Positions 37,239 to 45,641 of a stretch of 64,000 bases of DNA are shown piece by piece. The stretch is taken from contig NZ_JANKMS010000002.1 in NCBI RefSeq assembly GCF_024649945.1, positions 372,001 through 436,000 of the forward strand. The letters run 5' to 3'. The position numbers and the translations under genes are program-made. The notes beneath the pieces are model-generated. The model saw only the letters and a program-made list of their open reading frames with translations. It did not search any database and was not told the DNA's origin. Within the stretch, counting starts at the first letter, position 1. Each line of letters opens with the position of its first letter. Source of the DNA: Flavobacterium panacis (GTDB lineage: Bacteria > Bacteroidota > Bacteroidia > Flavobacteriales > Flavobacteriaceae).

Positions 37239-37271
37239 TTTTAGATTGCAAATTTCAAAAAATCTAAAATC
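37237..37271 (+). terminator. Hairpin after the DinB-like gene
   Basis: GATTTTAGATT (37237-37247) pairs with AATCTAAAATC (37261-37271) around 13 bases, overlapping the stop codon. The short TCTAAAATC unit is repeated once more, so it may be a small repeat rather than a dedicated terminator. Confidence 0.4.
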
Positions 37272-37356
37272 TAAAATCCCTCGTCCTCAACATATGTAAA
37301 TGTTTTAAAAATTAGAATTGCGAAACCTTTGTATTCTTAATTTTAATTTTTAAAAC

Positions 37357-37812
37357 ATGAAACATTTAATTTCATTTCTAGTATGTATTTGTGCATTTCA
37401 AACCAAAGCACAGACTTTCAAAAATCCCGATTCTTTATTTAATCCAACACCTTACGGCTTCAGTCACGCTTCTTCGGTTAAAACATCTGGAGAACTTGTT
37501 TACATTTCTGGCCAAAGCGGTGGTTTAGGAAAAGATCATATTTTAAGTTCTGACTTTAGAAAACAAGTCCAAGTTGCCTTAAAAAACTTGACAACAGTTT
37601 TAGACAGTTATCGTTTGAAACCAGAAAACGTCATGAAAATCACAATCCTGATAGTAGATCATTCCTCAGAAAAACTCAAAATTTGGGAAGAAGAAATCAG
37701 CAAAACATGGAAAAACAAACCATTTCCTGCCAGTACATTAATTCCGGTTCCAAGATTAGCCCTTGACAATATGCAGATAGAAGTAGACGCCGTTGCTTTT
37801 AAAGCCAATTAA
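37357..37812 (+). CDS. RidA/YjgF-family protein with signal peptide
   Basis: 151 residues. MKHLISFLVCICAFQTKAQ is an export signal, unusual because most RidA proteins are cytosolic. The rest is a chorismate-mutase-like RidA fold: LVYISGQSGGLGKDH, FRKQVQVALKNLTTVLDSYRLKPENVMKITILI and FPASTLIPVPRLALDNMQIEVDAVAF. The deaminase Arg normally found in the C-terminal third (xxRxAVxVxxLP) appears as PVPRLA, so imine deaminase activity is uncertain. Exported location is inferred. Confidence 0.85.
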   Translation: MKHLISFLVCICAFQTKAQTFKNPDSLFNPTPYGFSHASSVKTSGELVYISGQSGGLGKDHILSSDFRKQVQVALKNLTTVLDSYRLKPENVMKITILIVDHSSEKLKIWEEEISKTWKNKPFPASTLIPVPRLALDNMQIEVDAVAFKAN

Positions 37813-37847
37813 ACAAATTGATTTTCTGTCAAAGCCCATAACTTTCG

Positions 37848-37855
37848 TACATTTG
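37848..37855 (+). promoter_or_regulatory. Thiamine pyrophosphokinase promoter -7 box
   Basis: TACATTTG, 24 bases before the start codon of the thiamine pyrophosphokinase gene. Confidence 0.5.
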
Positions 37856-37879
37856 CGGCATATTTTAAATCAACTCTAA

Positions 37880-38542
37880 ATGTCTTCACACCATATTGTA
37901 CGCGACGATCAGGAACCTGCCTTAATTATTGCTAACGGAGCTGCCTGCAGTTCTGAACTTCTAGGACAATTATTAGAATGGTCGCCGTTGGTAGTGGTTT
38001 TAGATTCGGCTATTGAAAGAGTAATCGAATTAGGAATTAAAGTAGATGTTCTTTTAGGTGATTTTGACCGCGGTTTCGATCCCGAAATTTACAGAACAGC
38101 GCAATATCCTATCGAAATTGTACATACTGAAGACCAAGAAAAAACAGATCTCGAAAAGGCCTGTGATTATCTTGTAGAAAGAAAAATTCCAGCCGTAAAT
38201 GTAGTTTGGGCAACAGGAAAGCGTGCCGATCATACGATTACCAATCTTACCAATATTGTTCGTCATCGCGATTCGCTTAAAATTGTAATTCTGGACGATC
38301 ATTCAAAAATATTTCTTTTACCTAGAAAATTTGAAAAATGGTATACTGCCAAAACGCCAATTTCACTTATTCCAATTGGAGTCGTAAACGGAATTTCATC
38401 CACTAATTTAAAATATGAATTGAATGATGACACGCTTACAATGGGCTACAGAACCGGAAGCAGTAATTCTGTTGAAAAAGATGGAATTGTGAGTATTACA
38501 CATAAAGATGGTGATCTGCTTATGATGGAGTGTTTTGATTAG
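37880..38542 (+). CDS. Thiamine pyrophosphokinase
   Basis: 220 residues. Makes thiamine diphosphate from thiamine and ATP. ALIIANGAACSSELL at the start, VVVLDSAIERVIELGIKVDVLLGDFDR (the GDfDS-type metal site, here GDFDR), TEDQEKTDLEKAC (the DQ-x-TD motif) and WATGKRADHTITNLT (GxxGGRxDH variant) are present. The C-terminal domain (NGISSTNLKYELNDDTLTMGYRTGSSNSV) matches the thiamine-binding part. No TPP riboswitch is visible upstream. Confidence 0.9.
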   Translation: MSSHHIVRDDQEPALIIANGAACSSELLGQLLEWSPLVVVLDSAIERVIELGIKVDVLLGDFDRGFDPEIYRTAQYPIEIVHTEDQEKTDLEKACDYLVERKIPAVNVVWATGKRADHTITNLTNIVRHRDSLKIVILDDHSKIFLLPRKFEKWYTAKTPISLIPIGVVNGISSTNLKYELNDDTLTMGYRTGSSNSVEKDGIVSITHKDGDLLMMECFD

Positions 38543-38549
38543 AAGCAAA

Positions 38550-38621
38550 TTCCTGCTGTCCACTGTATCTTTTGTGGTGAACCCCACCACAAAAGGATGC
38601 CGTTTCCATCAGGGCTAGGGA
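38550..38621 (-). ncRNA. Flavo-1-like structured RNA element
   Basis: On the reverse strand the 72-base element starts CCCTAGCCCTGATGGAAACG, continues GCATCC, then an 11-bp stem CTTTTGTGGTG / CACCACAAAAG, and ends GATACAGTGGACAGCAGGAA. The outer CCTG/CAGG also pairs. Order and sequence (AGCCCTGATrGAAnnGGnATCC ... AAAAGATnnnnnGnnnAGCAGGA) match my recollection of the Flavo-1 RNA motif found throughout Flavobacteria. It lies between the thiamine pyrophosphokinase stop and the rlmF promoter, antisense to both. Function of the motif is unknown. Confidence 0.55.
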
Positions 38622-38649
38622 TTCATTTTCAAAACAAGTCTTTCTTACC

Positions 38650-38657
38650 TATCTTTG
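38650..38657 (+). promoter_or_regulatory. rlmF promoter -7 box
   Basis: TATCTTTG, 18 bases before the ATG at 38676. The longer in-frame start at 38655 lies inside this box and is rejected. Confidence 0.6.
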
Positions 38658-38675
38658 CAACCGAAATCAATAAAA

Positions 38676-39626
38676 ATGAAAGCAAACGACAATTCTGAAA
38701 AAAACATTCTACACCCGCGAAATCTTCATCGAAACCGATATGATTTCGAAAAACTAATTTCGAATTGTCCAGAATTAAAAGTTTTCGTTGCTATCAACAA
38801 ACATGGAATCGAAACCATTGATTTCAGTAACCCAAATGCTGTAAAAACGTTAAACAGCGCTTTACTGCAAACATATTACGATATTCAGAATTGGGATATT
38901 CCTAAAAATTATCTCTGTCCGCCAATTCCAGGACGAGCAGATTACATTCATTACATAGCCGATTTATTAGCGGAAAGCAACAATAATGAAATCCCGAAAA
39001 CACCGACTGTTTTAGGATTAGATATCGGAACTGGTTCTAATTTGATTTATCCGATATTAGGAAATTCTATTTACAATTGGAGTTTTGTTGGAACCGATAT
39101 CGATCAAAAAGCAATTGAAAATTGTAGTAAAATTATTGAAGCCAATCCAAAACTAATCAATTCAATCAGCTTACAACAACAGACAGAACCAAGGTTTATT
39201 TTCAAAAATATTGTTACTCCCAAAGACCGTTTTACCTTCACAATGTGTAACCCACCTTTTCATGCATCTGCGGAAGAAGCGAACAAAAGCGCAACTAGAA
39301 AAGTCACAAATCTAAATCCGAAAGAAAGAAAAAATACAAATCCTGTTTTAAACTTCGGAGGACAAAATGCCGAATTGTGGTGCAACGGTGGCGAAATCGG
39401 ATTCATCACACAAATGATTTACGAAAGTGCAAAATACGCATCGCAAGTTTTATGGTTTACTACTTTGGTTTCTAAAAAAGAAAATCTTTCTTCGATTTAT
39501 AAAACTTTACAAAAAGTAAATGCCGTTTCTGTCAAAACGATCGACATGGCGCAAGGACAAAAAACAAGTCGCATTGTGGCTTGGAGTTTTTTAAATAATG
39601 CTCAACACCTTTCTTGGAAATTTTAA
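38676..39626 (+). CDS. rlmF: 23S rRNA (adenine-1618-N6)-methyltransferase
   Basis: 316 residues. Adds a methyl group to A1618 of 23S rRNA. LHPRNLHRNRYDFEKLI at the N-terminus is diagnostic, followed by CPPIPGRADYIHYIADLL, the SAM motif VLGLDIGTGSNLIYPI (about 120-135), and the N6-adenine catalytic motif MCNPPFHAS (about 190-198). Start chosen at the ATG downstream of the -7 box. Confidence 0.95.
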   Translation: MKANDNSEKNILHPRNLHRNRYDFEKLISNCPELKVFVAINKHGIETIDFSNPNAVKTLNSALLQTYYDIQNWDIPKNYLCPPIPGRADYIHYIADLLAESNNNEIPKTPTVLGLDIGTGSNLIYPILGNSIYNWSFVGTDIDQKAIENCSKIIEANPKLINSISLQQQTEPRFIFKNIVTPKDRFTFTMCNPPFHASAEEANKSATRKVTNLNPKERKNTNPVLNFGGQNAELWCNGGEIGFITQMIYESAKYASQVLWFTTLVSKKENLSSIYKTLQKVNAVSVKTIDMAQGQKTSRIVAWSFLNNAQHLSWKF

Positions 39627-39660
39627 GATCCCTGATTTTTTAATGACTCCTAATATGTCA

Positions 39661-39845
39661 CTCCTCTGGAGCTTTTATACGATGTGATTATGACTTTTTC
39701 TATAAATAATATTTAGCTCCTCTGGAGCCTTAACATAAATTGATATAAAAATCATTTTTAAATAGTCCCAGCGGGACAACATATTTATAGGGAAATTTTA
39801 GACCTATTTTTCAAAGCCCCAGCGGGGTGAAATATTTTTTCACAA
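39661..39845. repeat. Four oriented short palindromic repeats
   Basis: Four copies of a palindrome plus an AT-rich tail fill most of the 311-base gap after rlmF. On the reverse strand: GCTCCAGAGGAG at 39661-39672 with tail TGACATATT, and GCTCCAGAGGAGC at 39716-39728 with tail TAAATATTATTTATAG. On the forward strand: GTCCCAGCGGGAC at 39765-39777 with tail AACATATTTATAG, and CCCCAGCGGGG at 39817-39827 with tail TGAAATATTT. All four share a C-CCAG-GG core and an AAATATTTATAG-like tail, and the two pairs point away from each other. The remaining gap holds a possible promoter for the next gene (TTG at 39882, TACATTTA at 39905). Confidence 0.75.
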
Positions 39846-39937
39846 AACGTTTTTCAAATGTCTGATTTCCAAAACAAAATCTTGATTTTATAATTTGCTT
39901 TCGCTACATTTATTATAAAATATTTAAAATCAAGATC

Positions 39938-40174
39938 ATGGCAGAATACATTGGTTATCTCGCATCTGTTTTTATAGTTGGTGGTTTTTTATTAAAAAAT
40001 CTTCAAACCATTCGGCTAATCAATATGTTTGGTTGTATCTGTTTTGTTATTTATGGCATTTTTTTAAATGATTACCGCGATTTCAGTCAATGGCTTTGGC
40101 CTGTGATTATTCCGAATGCTATTTTAGCTTTGGTACAAATTTATTATCTGACTTTCAAAAAGGATAAATCTTAA
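39938..40174 (+). CDS. Small YgjV/SemiSWEET-like inner-membrane protein
   Basis: 78 residues with three predicted membrane helices (about 3-20, 28-46 and 52-72). IGYLASVFIVGGFLLKNLQTIRLINMFGCICFVIYGI resembles YgjV and the three-helix SemiSWEET unit, in which a single copy dimerises into a small transporter. The SemiSWEET PQ motif is not evident, so transport is uncertain. Confidence 0.65.
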   Translation: MAEYIGYLASVFIVGGFLLKNLQTIRLINMFGCICFVIYGIFLNDYRDFSQWLWPVIIPNAILALVQIYYLTFKKDKS

Positions 40175-40259
40175 AATTATGATATTTTAAAATAAAATTG
40201 TGATACACTTTCCGCTTACGATAATCGTAACTTTAAGTTCAAAATCGAATTTTATTACT

Positions 40260-41198
40260 ATGTTTAAACATTATTCCCGAATCATTATTCTCTTATTTTT
40301 ACTCTCCAGTTGTGCTTCAAAAAAAGCAAAATTTGAAGATTATGTTTTTAAAACCAAAAGTGAAGAAATAAAATACCAATCTGCTTACGACAAAGCTTTA
40401 AGACTTTGGAATATTCCTTATACCGAGGAAGATGTAAAAACAAGTTTTGGAACCGCACACGTTATTATCGCTGGACCAAAAAATTCAAAAGCTTTAGTTT
40501 TACTTCACGGAATGGACGCCAGCTCCACAATGTGGTATCCAAACATAAAAGCTATGGCAAAAAATCATCGTATTTATGCTATTGATTTTATTATGGAACC
40601 CAATAAATCGAATTTAACGTCAAAAGCACTTTCGTCAGAAGAAATTGCTGTTTTTTATAATGAGGTTTTCAATTATTATAAATTAAAGAAATTTGATATT
40701 GTCGCAGCTTCACGAGGCGGCTGGATCGCAACATTGTTAGCAACTGAAAAACCTAATTCAATTGATAAAATTGTTTTACTAAGTCCAGCACAAACTTTTA
40801 AATTTATTGATCAGGTTGGGAAAACCACTTCCGCAATAATGTTAAAGCTTTTTCCAAGTGAGAAGAAATTTGGCAAAACTCTTACTACTTTTTCTACGCA
40901 TCCAGAAAACATTAGCGTGATTTATAAAAGGCAATTTTATTTGGCTAATAAATATGCAAAATCCAATTCTAGTATGCTAAAAATGCATCCATTTTCTAAC
41001 AAAGATTTAGAATCGATACAAAATCCTGTTTTGGTTTTAATTGGAGACAAAGATGTAATCAATTCTGAAGAAAGTCTCGAACGAGCTCAGAAATATTTAA
41101 AAAACAGTAAAACTAAAATGGTAAAAGATGCGGGACATTTTTTAACTATTGATCAGCCTAAAATAGTGAATGATGCTATTATAAATTTTTTAGATTAG
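40260..41198 (+). CDS. Alpha/beta-hydrolase lipoprotein
   Basis: 312 residues from the ATG at 40260, where MFKHYSRIIILLFLLSSCAS is a lipoprotein signal; a longer frame adds 20 residues without export logic. Alpha/beta-hydrolase fold: VLLHGMDASSTMWYPN (oxyanion), YAIDFIMEPNKS, nucleophile VAASRGGWIA with Ser in SRGG (the first Gly of G-x-S-x-G is replaced by Ala), Asp in LIGDKDVIN and His in DAGHFLTIDQP. Membrane-anchored hydrolase of unknown substrate. Confidence 0.8.
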   Translation: MFKHYSRIIILLFLLSSCASKKAKFEDYVFKTKSEEIKYQSAYDKALRLWNIPYTEEDVKTSFGTAHVIIAGPKNSKALVLLHGMDASSTMWYPNIKAMAKNHRIYAIDFIMEPNKSNLTSKALSSEEIAVFYNEVFNYYKLKKFDIVAASRGGWIATLLATEKPNSIDKIVLLSPAQTFKFIDQVGKTTSAIMLKLFPSEKKFGKTLTTFSTHPENISVIYKRQFYLANKYAKSNSSMLKMHPFSNKDLESIQNPVLVLIGDKDVINSEESLERAQKYLKNSKTKMVKDAGHFLTIDQPKIVNDAIINFLD

Positions 41199-41244
41199 CA
41201 CACAATCTTCGTATCTTTACAAACCTAATTTTCATCAGCAACAA

Positions 41245-43236
41245 ATGAATTTCCACGTAGCCTCAGAATATAGTCCAAAAGGAGATCAGCCACAAGCCAT
41301 ACAAAAATTGGCGCAAGGTGTAATCGACGGAGAAAAATATCAAACTTTATTAGGAGTTACAGGTTCCGGAAAAACATTTACGGTTGCCAATGTAATACAA
41401 GAAGTTCAAAGACCTACTTTAGTTTTAGCACATAACAAAACCTTAGCTGCTCAATTGTATTCTGAATTCAAACAATTTTTCCCGAATAATGCAGTAGAAT
41501 ATTTCGTTTCTTACTACGATTATTATCAGCCAGAAGCTTTTATGCCAGTTACGGGAGTTTTTATTGAGAAAGATTTATCTATCAATGAAGAACTAGAGAA
41601 AATGCGTTTAAGCACCACTTCTTCCCTCCTTTCTGGACGTCGTGATGTTTTGGTTGTAGCTTCTGTTTCTTGTTTATATGGTATCGGAAACCCTGTAGAA
41701 TTTCAGAAAAACGTAATCGAAATCACTCGCGATCAAGTTATTTCAAGAACCAAACTGCTTCATAGTTTGGTACAAAGTTTATATGCCCGAACTGAAGCTG
41801 ATTTTAATCCTGGGAACTTTAGAATAAAAGGAGATACCGTCGAAGTTTTCCCAAGTTATGCTGATGATGCCTACAGAATTCATTTCTTTGGCGATGAAAT
41901 TGAAGAAATAGAATCTTTTGACCCTCAAACTTCTCTGGTAATCGAAAAGTTTAAGAGATTGACTATTTATCCGGCTAACATGTTTGTTACTTCTCCTGAA
42001 GTTCTTCAAGGCGCTATCTGGGAAATTCAGCAAGATTTAGTGAAACAAGTCGATTATTTTAAAGAAATAGGAAAACATCTCGAAGCAAAGCGTTTGGAAG
42101 AAAGAACCAATTTTGACTTAGAAATGATTCGGGAATTGGGTTATTGCTCAGGAATTGAAAATTACTCTAGATATTTGGACGGACGCCAAGCAGGAACAAG
42201 GCCTTTCTGTTTGCTAGATTATTTCCCAAGTGATTATTTGATGGTCATTGACGAAAGTCACGTAACGGTTTCGCAAGTTCACGCCATGTATGGAGGCGAC
42301 CGCAGCCGTAAAGAAAATCTTGTAGAATACGGTTTCAGATTACCTGCTGCAATGGATAACCGTCCTTTGAAATTTGAAGAATTTGAAGCTTTACAAAATC
42401 AGGTTATCTATGTTTCTGCAACTCCTGCCGACTATGAATTGCAAAAATCGGATGGAATTTATGTAGAACAGATTATTCGTCCGACTGGGTTATTAGACCC
42501 AGTTATTGAAGTGCGACCAAGTTTGAATCAGATTGATGATTTGATTGAAGAAATTCAGGTGCGCTGCGAATTAGACGAAAGAGTTTTGGTGACCACTTTG
42601 ACCAAAAGAATGGCCGAAGAATTGGCTAAATATCTAACAAAAGTAAATATTCGCTGTCGTTACATACATTCTGAAGTAGATACTTTGGAACGTATTGAAA
42701 TTATGCAGGATTTAAGAAAAGGACTTTTTGATGTTTTGATTGGTGTAAACTTACTTCGTGAAGGTCTTGATTTACCCGAAGTTTCTCTTGTTGCAATTTT
42801 AGATGCTGACAAAGAAGGTTTTTTAAGAAATCACAGATCGTTAACGCAAACTATTGGTCGTGCGGCAAGAAACTTAAATGGTAAAGCTATTATGTATGCT
42901 GATAAAATTACAGCAAGTATGCAGCGTACTATTGATGAAACGGAATACAGAAGAACGAAACAGATTAATTTCAACGTTCAAAACAATATAACGCCACAGG
43001 CTTTAAACAAGAAAATCGACAGTGCTTTCACCAAAAATCCATTAGTTGAGTATGAATTAGGACATCCAATTCCTGTTGCAGCTGAGCCAGAAACGGCTTA
43101 TTTATCTAAGACTGAATTGGAAAAAATGATTCGCGAAAAGCGTAAAACAATGGAAAAAGCAGCTAAAGAATTAGACTTCCTTCAAGCAGCTAAATTACGA
43201 GATGAAATTAAAAAATTACAGGAACAATTAGCTTAA
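41245..43236 (+). CDS. uvrB: Excinuclease ABC subunit B
   Basis: 663 residues, the usual length. DNA-damage recognition helicase of nucleotide excision repair. Walker A GVTGSGKTFTVAN (about 38-50), the damage-probing beta-hairpin YYDYYQPEAFMP, DESH box in VIDESHVTVSQVHAMYGGDRSRK, C-terminal helicase motifs (GLDLPEVSLVAILDADKEGFLRN, QTIGRAARN) and a terminal UVR motif (LEKMIREKRKTMEKAAKELDFLQAAKLRDEIKKL region) are all present. Stands alone without uvrA or uvrC. Confidence 0.98.
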   Translation: MNFHVASEYSPKGDQPQAIQKLAQGVIDGEKYQTLLGVTGSGKTFTVANVIQEVQRPTLVLAHNKTLAAQLYSEFKQFFPNNAVEYFVSYYDYYQPEAFMPVTGVFIEKDLSINEELEKMRLSTTSSLLSGRRDVLVVASVSCLYGIGNPVEFQKNVIEITRDQVISRTKLLHSLVQSLYARTEADFNPGNFRIKGDTVEVFPSYADDAYRIHFFGDEIEEIESFDPQTSLVIEKFKRLTIYPANMFVTSPEVLQGAIWEIQQDLVKQVDYFKEIGKHLEAKRLEERTNFDLEMIRELGYCSGIENYSRYLDGRQAGTRPFCLLDYFPSDYLMVIDESHVTVSQVHAMYGGDRSRKENLVEYGFRLPAAMDNRPLKFEEFEALQNQVIYVSATPADYELQKSDGIYVEQIIRPTGLLDPVIEVRPSLNQIDDLIEEIQVRCELDERVLVTTLTKRMAEELAKYLTKVNIRCRYIHSEVDTLERIEIMQDLRKGLFDVLIGVNLLREGLDLPEVSLVAILDADKEGFLRNHRSLTQTIGRAARNLNGKAIMYADKITASMQRTIDETEYRRTKQINFNVQNNITPQALNKKIDSAFTKNPLVEYELGHPIPVAAEPETAYLSKTELEKMIREKRKTMEKAAKELDFLQAAKLRDEIKKLQEQLA

Positions 43237-43360
43237 ACATTTAATAAACAAAAAGTTAAACTCAACATTCAGAGTGGAATTTATTTTAAAAATAATCTGA
43301 CAAAAATAGTTTAGATTACATATTAAAATTCGTTAGATTTATCAAAATTTAAATTCTGAA

Positions 43361-44590
43361 ATGAAATATCGTTTACTCTTTTTTATTTTTTTAATTTTTA
43401 ATGCAATTTCCACAGCGCAATCAGATCAGAACGATTATTGGAATGAAGAAATAGAAAATTCATCAGATATTATAAAGCCTTATTTGCTTTCTACACATCC
43501 GCTTGGAATTTACATTTCGAGATTAAATCACAATTTTAATGTTCGCTCTCCCGAAAAATATTCTTTCGGATTCGAAGTTTCTAGTGGAAATGTTGTGTTG
43601 CCTTATGTAAAATCATACGAGTTAACCGATCCGAATGACCGAGCGTTTTCTAAAAGCATTCCTTGGCATGCTCGTGAATTTGCATTTGATTTTGACAAAG
43701 TTCCTTCTAAAATCAAAGAATTTACAGCAGATGGCGTGATTCGATCTTATCGTTTCACTTTTATATTACCCATTACTGTTCATCACGAACTTAGTTTTAA
43801 CCTTCGTGCCAATTCATTAGATCGCGGAAAATATCCTTTTTCTGTTTTTACTTCTGACGAAACTATCGAATGGTTTCATCGCAATATTGCTGGAGGAAAA
43901 GATCCTTTTTCCAGATATCATTATGGCGTAAATCAAGCGGGAATATCTTATAAAGATGAGAATGACAAAGTGATTACAATGGAAAATAATGATTTTATAA
44001 TTCCAGGTTTTGAAATCAACTACAATTATTATCCAAAGTTAGAAATGAATAAAAAACATCATATTTATTTGAATTTTGGAGCACAACTTGGCATCAACAC
44101 TACAAAATATAATCCCGTTGCAGACATTGGAATTTCCTCTTCTATCCTCAAAAAAATGATTATTAGAGACAAAAATATTTTAAGTTTTGGCTTAAGTGCA
44201 GGAGCTTTACGCCAGCATTTTATAGAATATGGAGATCGCGTTAACATCAGCAATCAAGATTTCCTGTATAGTTTTGAAGGTTTGGTTGACTACAAAGTAA
44301 AACTCCGCAATAATAATCGTATTTCTTATGGCATTAATTATAATTTTCAAACTGCATTCAACAAAAAAAGAGATGTAGATTATATTGTTTTTACTGGCGA
44401 AAGAATCAATACGCACTGGCAAAAAACAATTTATCATCTGTATGAAGATTTAGAAGGATGGAGCTTTATTTGCACCTATTCGACTAAGCGATTCTCTTAT
44501 TTTGTATATTTCCGCGAAGATTTAAATTTAGATAATGCACCCGATTTTCAGACCGGCATTGGCTTAAAAATGGCTATCAAAAAGAGTTAG
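43361..44590 (+). CDS. Predicted outer-membrane barrel protein, DUF3187-like
   Basis: 409 residues. A signal peptide ends around ISTAQSD. The rest alternates aromatic and polar residues in strand-like segments (YSFGFEVSSGNVVLPYVKSYEL; ISYGINYNFQTAF; WSFICTYSTKRFSYFVYFRE) and ends GIGLKMAIKKS, consistent with an outer-membrane barrel. Its length and repeated Tyr-Gly strands recall DUF3187-type barrels, but this is a weak match by eye. Between uvrB and the epimerase; role unknown. Confidence 0.55.
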   Translation: MKYRLLFFIFLIFNAISTAQSDQNDYWNEEIENSSDIIKPYLLSTHPLGIYISRLNHNFNVRSPEKYSFGFEVSSGNVVLPYVKSYELTDPNDRAFSKSIPWHAREFAFDFDKVPSKIKEFTADGVIRSYRFTFILPITVHHELSFNLRANSLDRGKYPFSVFTSDETIEWFHRNIAGGKDPFSRYHYGVNQAGISYKDENDKVITMENNDFIIPGFEINYNYYPKLEMNKKHHIYLNFGAQLGINTTKYNPVADIGISSSILKKMIIRDKNILSFGLSAGALRQHFIEYGDRVNISNQDFLYSFEGLVDYKVKLRNNNRISYGINYNFQTAFNKKRDVDYIVFTGERINTHWQKTIYHLYEDLEGWSFICTYSTKRFSYFVYFREDLNLDNAPDFQTGIGLKMAIKKS

Positions 44591-44628
44591 AATTCTATTT
44601 TACAAAACAAAAAACTACCAGATTAACC

Positions 44629-45639
44629 ATGAAACTAATTTTAAGAGAATACAATCTCAAACTTAAACATACTTTTACTATTTCAAGAGAATCCATTGAT
44701 TTTCAGCCGTCTTTAATTGTAGAATTACAAAGTGATGGTTTTTCAGGTTTTGGAGAAGCCACTTCAAATCCGTACTATCATATTACAGTTCCCATTATGA
44801 TGAATGATTTGGAAAAAATCAGATCTATAATTGAAAATACTGAGAACGAAACTCCCGAGGTTTTTTGGGCAAAAATTCATCCATATTTAAAAGATGATAT
44901 GTTTGCTTTGTGCGCTTTAGATTTGGCTTACAACGATTTGTATGCCCGCAAAAAAAGCAAGAAATTATACGAATTATGGAACTACAAAACCGATCATAAT
45001 CCGTTGACCGATTATACTATCGGAATTGATACGATTGAAAAAATGGTTTTCAAAATGCAGGAACTTCCTTGGCCGATTTACAAAATTAAATTGGGTACAA
45101 AGGAAGATATTGCGATTGTAAAAGAATTGAGAAAACATACCAATGCCATTTTTAGAATTGATGCCAACTGCGGATGGACAGTCGAAGAAACCATTAACAA
45201 TGCTATCGAATTAAAAAAACTAGGCGTCGAATTTCTAGAACAACCCATGAAAGCAGACAATTGGGAAGGTCACAAAGAAGTTTTCAAACATTCTGTTCTT
45301 CCTGTAATTGCTGACGAAAGCTGTATTATTGAAGAAGACGTTGCAAAATGCTTCAATCATTTTCATGGTGTGAATGTGAAACTGGTAAAATGCGGCGGTT
45401 TAACTCCAGGAAAACGCATGATTGAAGAAGCTAAAAAATTAGGTTTAAGAACCATGGTTGGCTGTATGACCGAATCGACAGTTGGAATTTCTGCAATTGC
45501 GCATCTATTGCCGCAATTGGATTATGTAGACATGGATGGTGCTTTGCTTTTGGCTGAAGATATTGCAACCGGAGTAACCATAAAAGATGGGGTTGTAAGT
45601 TATTCAGATTTAAACGGAACAGGAGTTACACTTTTATAA
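44629..45639 (+). CDS. Dipeptide epimerase (L-Ala-D/L-Glu epimerase type)
   Basis: 336 residues, enolase superfamily (MLE subgroup). FTISRESIDFQPSLIVELQSDGFSGFGEATSNPYY in the capping domain, then barrel motifs YKIKLG (catalytic Lys-x-Lys: the KIK pair), FRIDANCGWT (metal Asp), EQPMKADNWEGH (metal Glu), IADESC (metal Asp) and VKLVKCGGLTPG (catalytic Lys). Likely epimerises dipeptides from peptidoglycan such as L-Ala-D-Glu. The next gene starts 2 bases after it. Confidence 0.9.
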   Translation: MKLILREYNLKLKHTFTISRESIDFQPSLIVELQSDGFSGFGEATSNPYYHITVPIMMNDLEKIRSIIENTENETPEVFWAKIHPYLKDDMFALCALDLAYNDLYARKKSKKLYELWNYKTDHNPLTDYTIGIDTIEKMVFKMQELPWPIYKIKLGTKEDIAIVKELRKHTNAIFRIDANCGWTVEETINNAIELKKLGVEFLEQPMKADNWEGHKEVFKHSVLPVIADESCIIEEDVAKCFNHFHGVNVKLVKCGGLTPGKRMIEEAKKLGLRTMVGCMTESTVGISAIAHLLPQLDYVDMDGALLLAEDIATGVTIKDGVVSYSDLNGTGVTLL

Positions 45640-45641
45640 AA

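Noticed and set aside
39661..39845. CRISPR-like array of four units
   Set aside because: Units are palindromic, differ in core, change strand, and have unequal spacing; no cas genes nearby.
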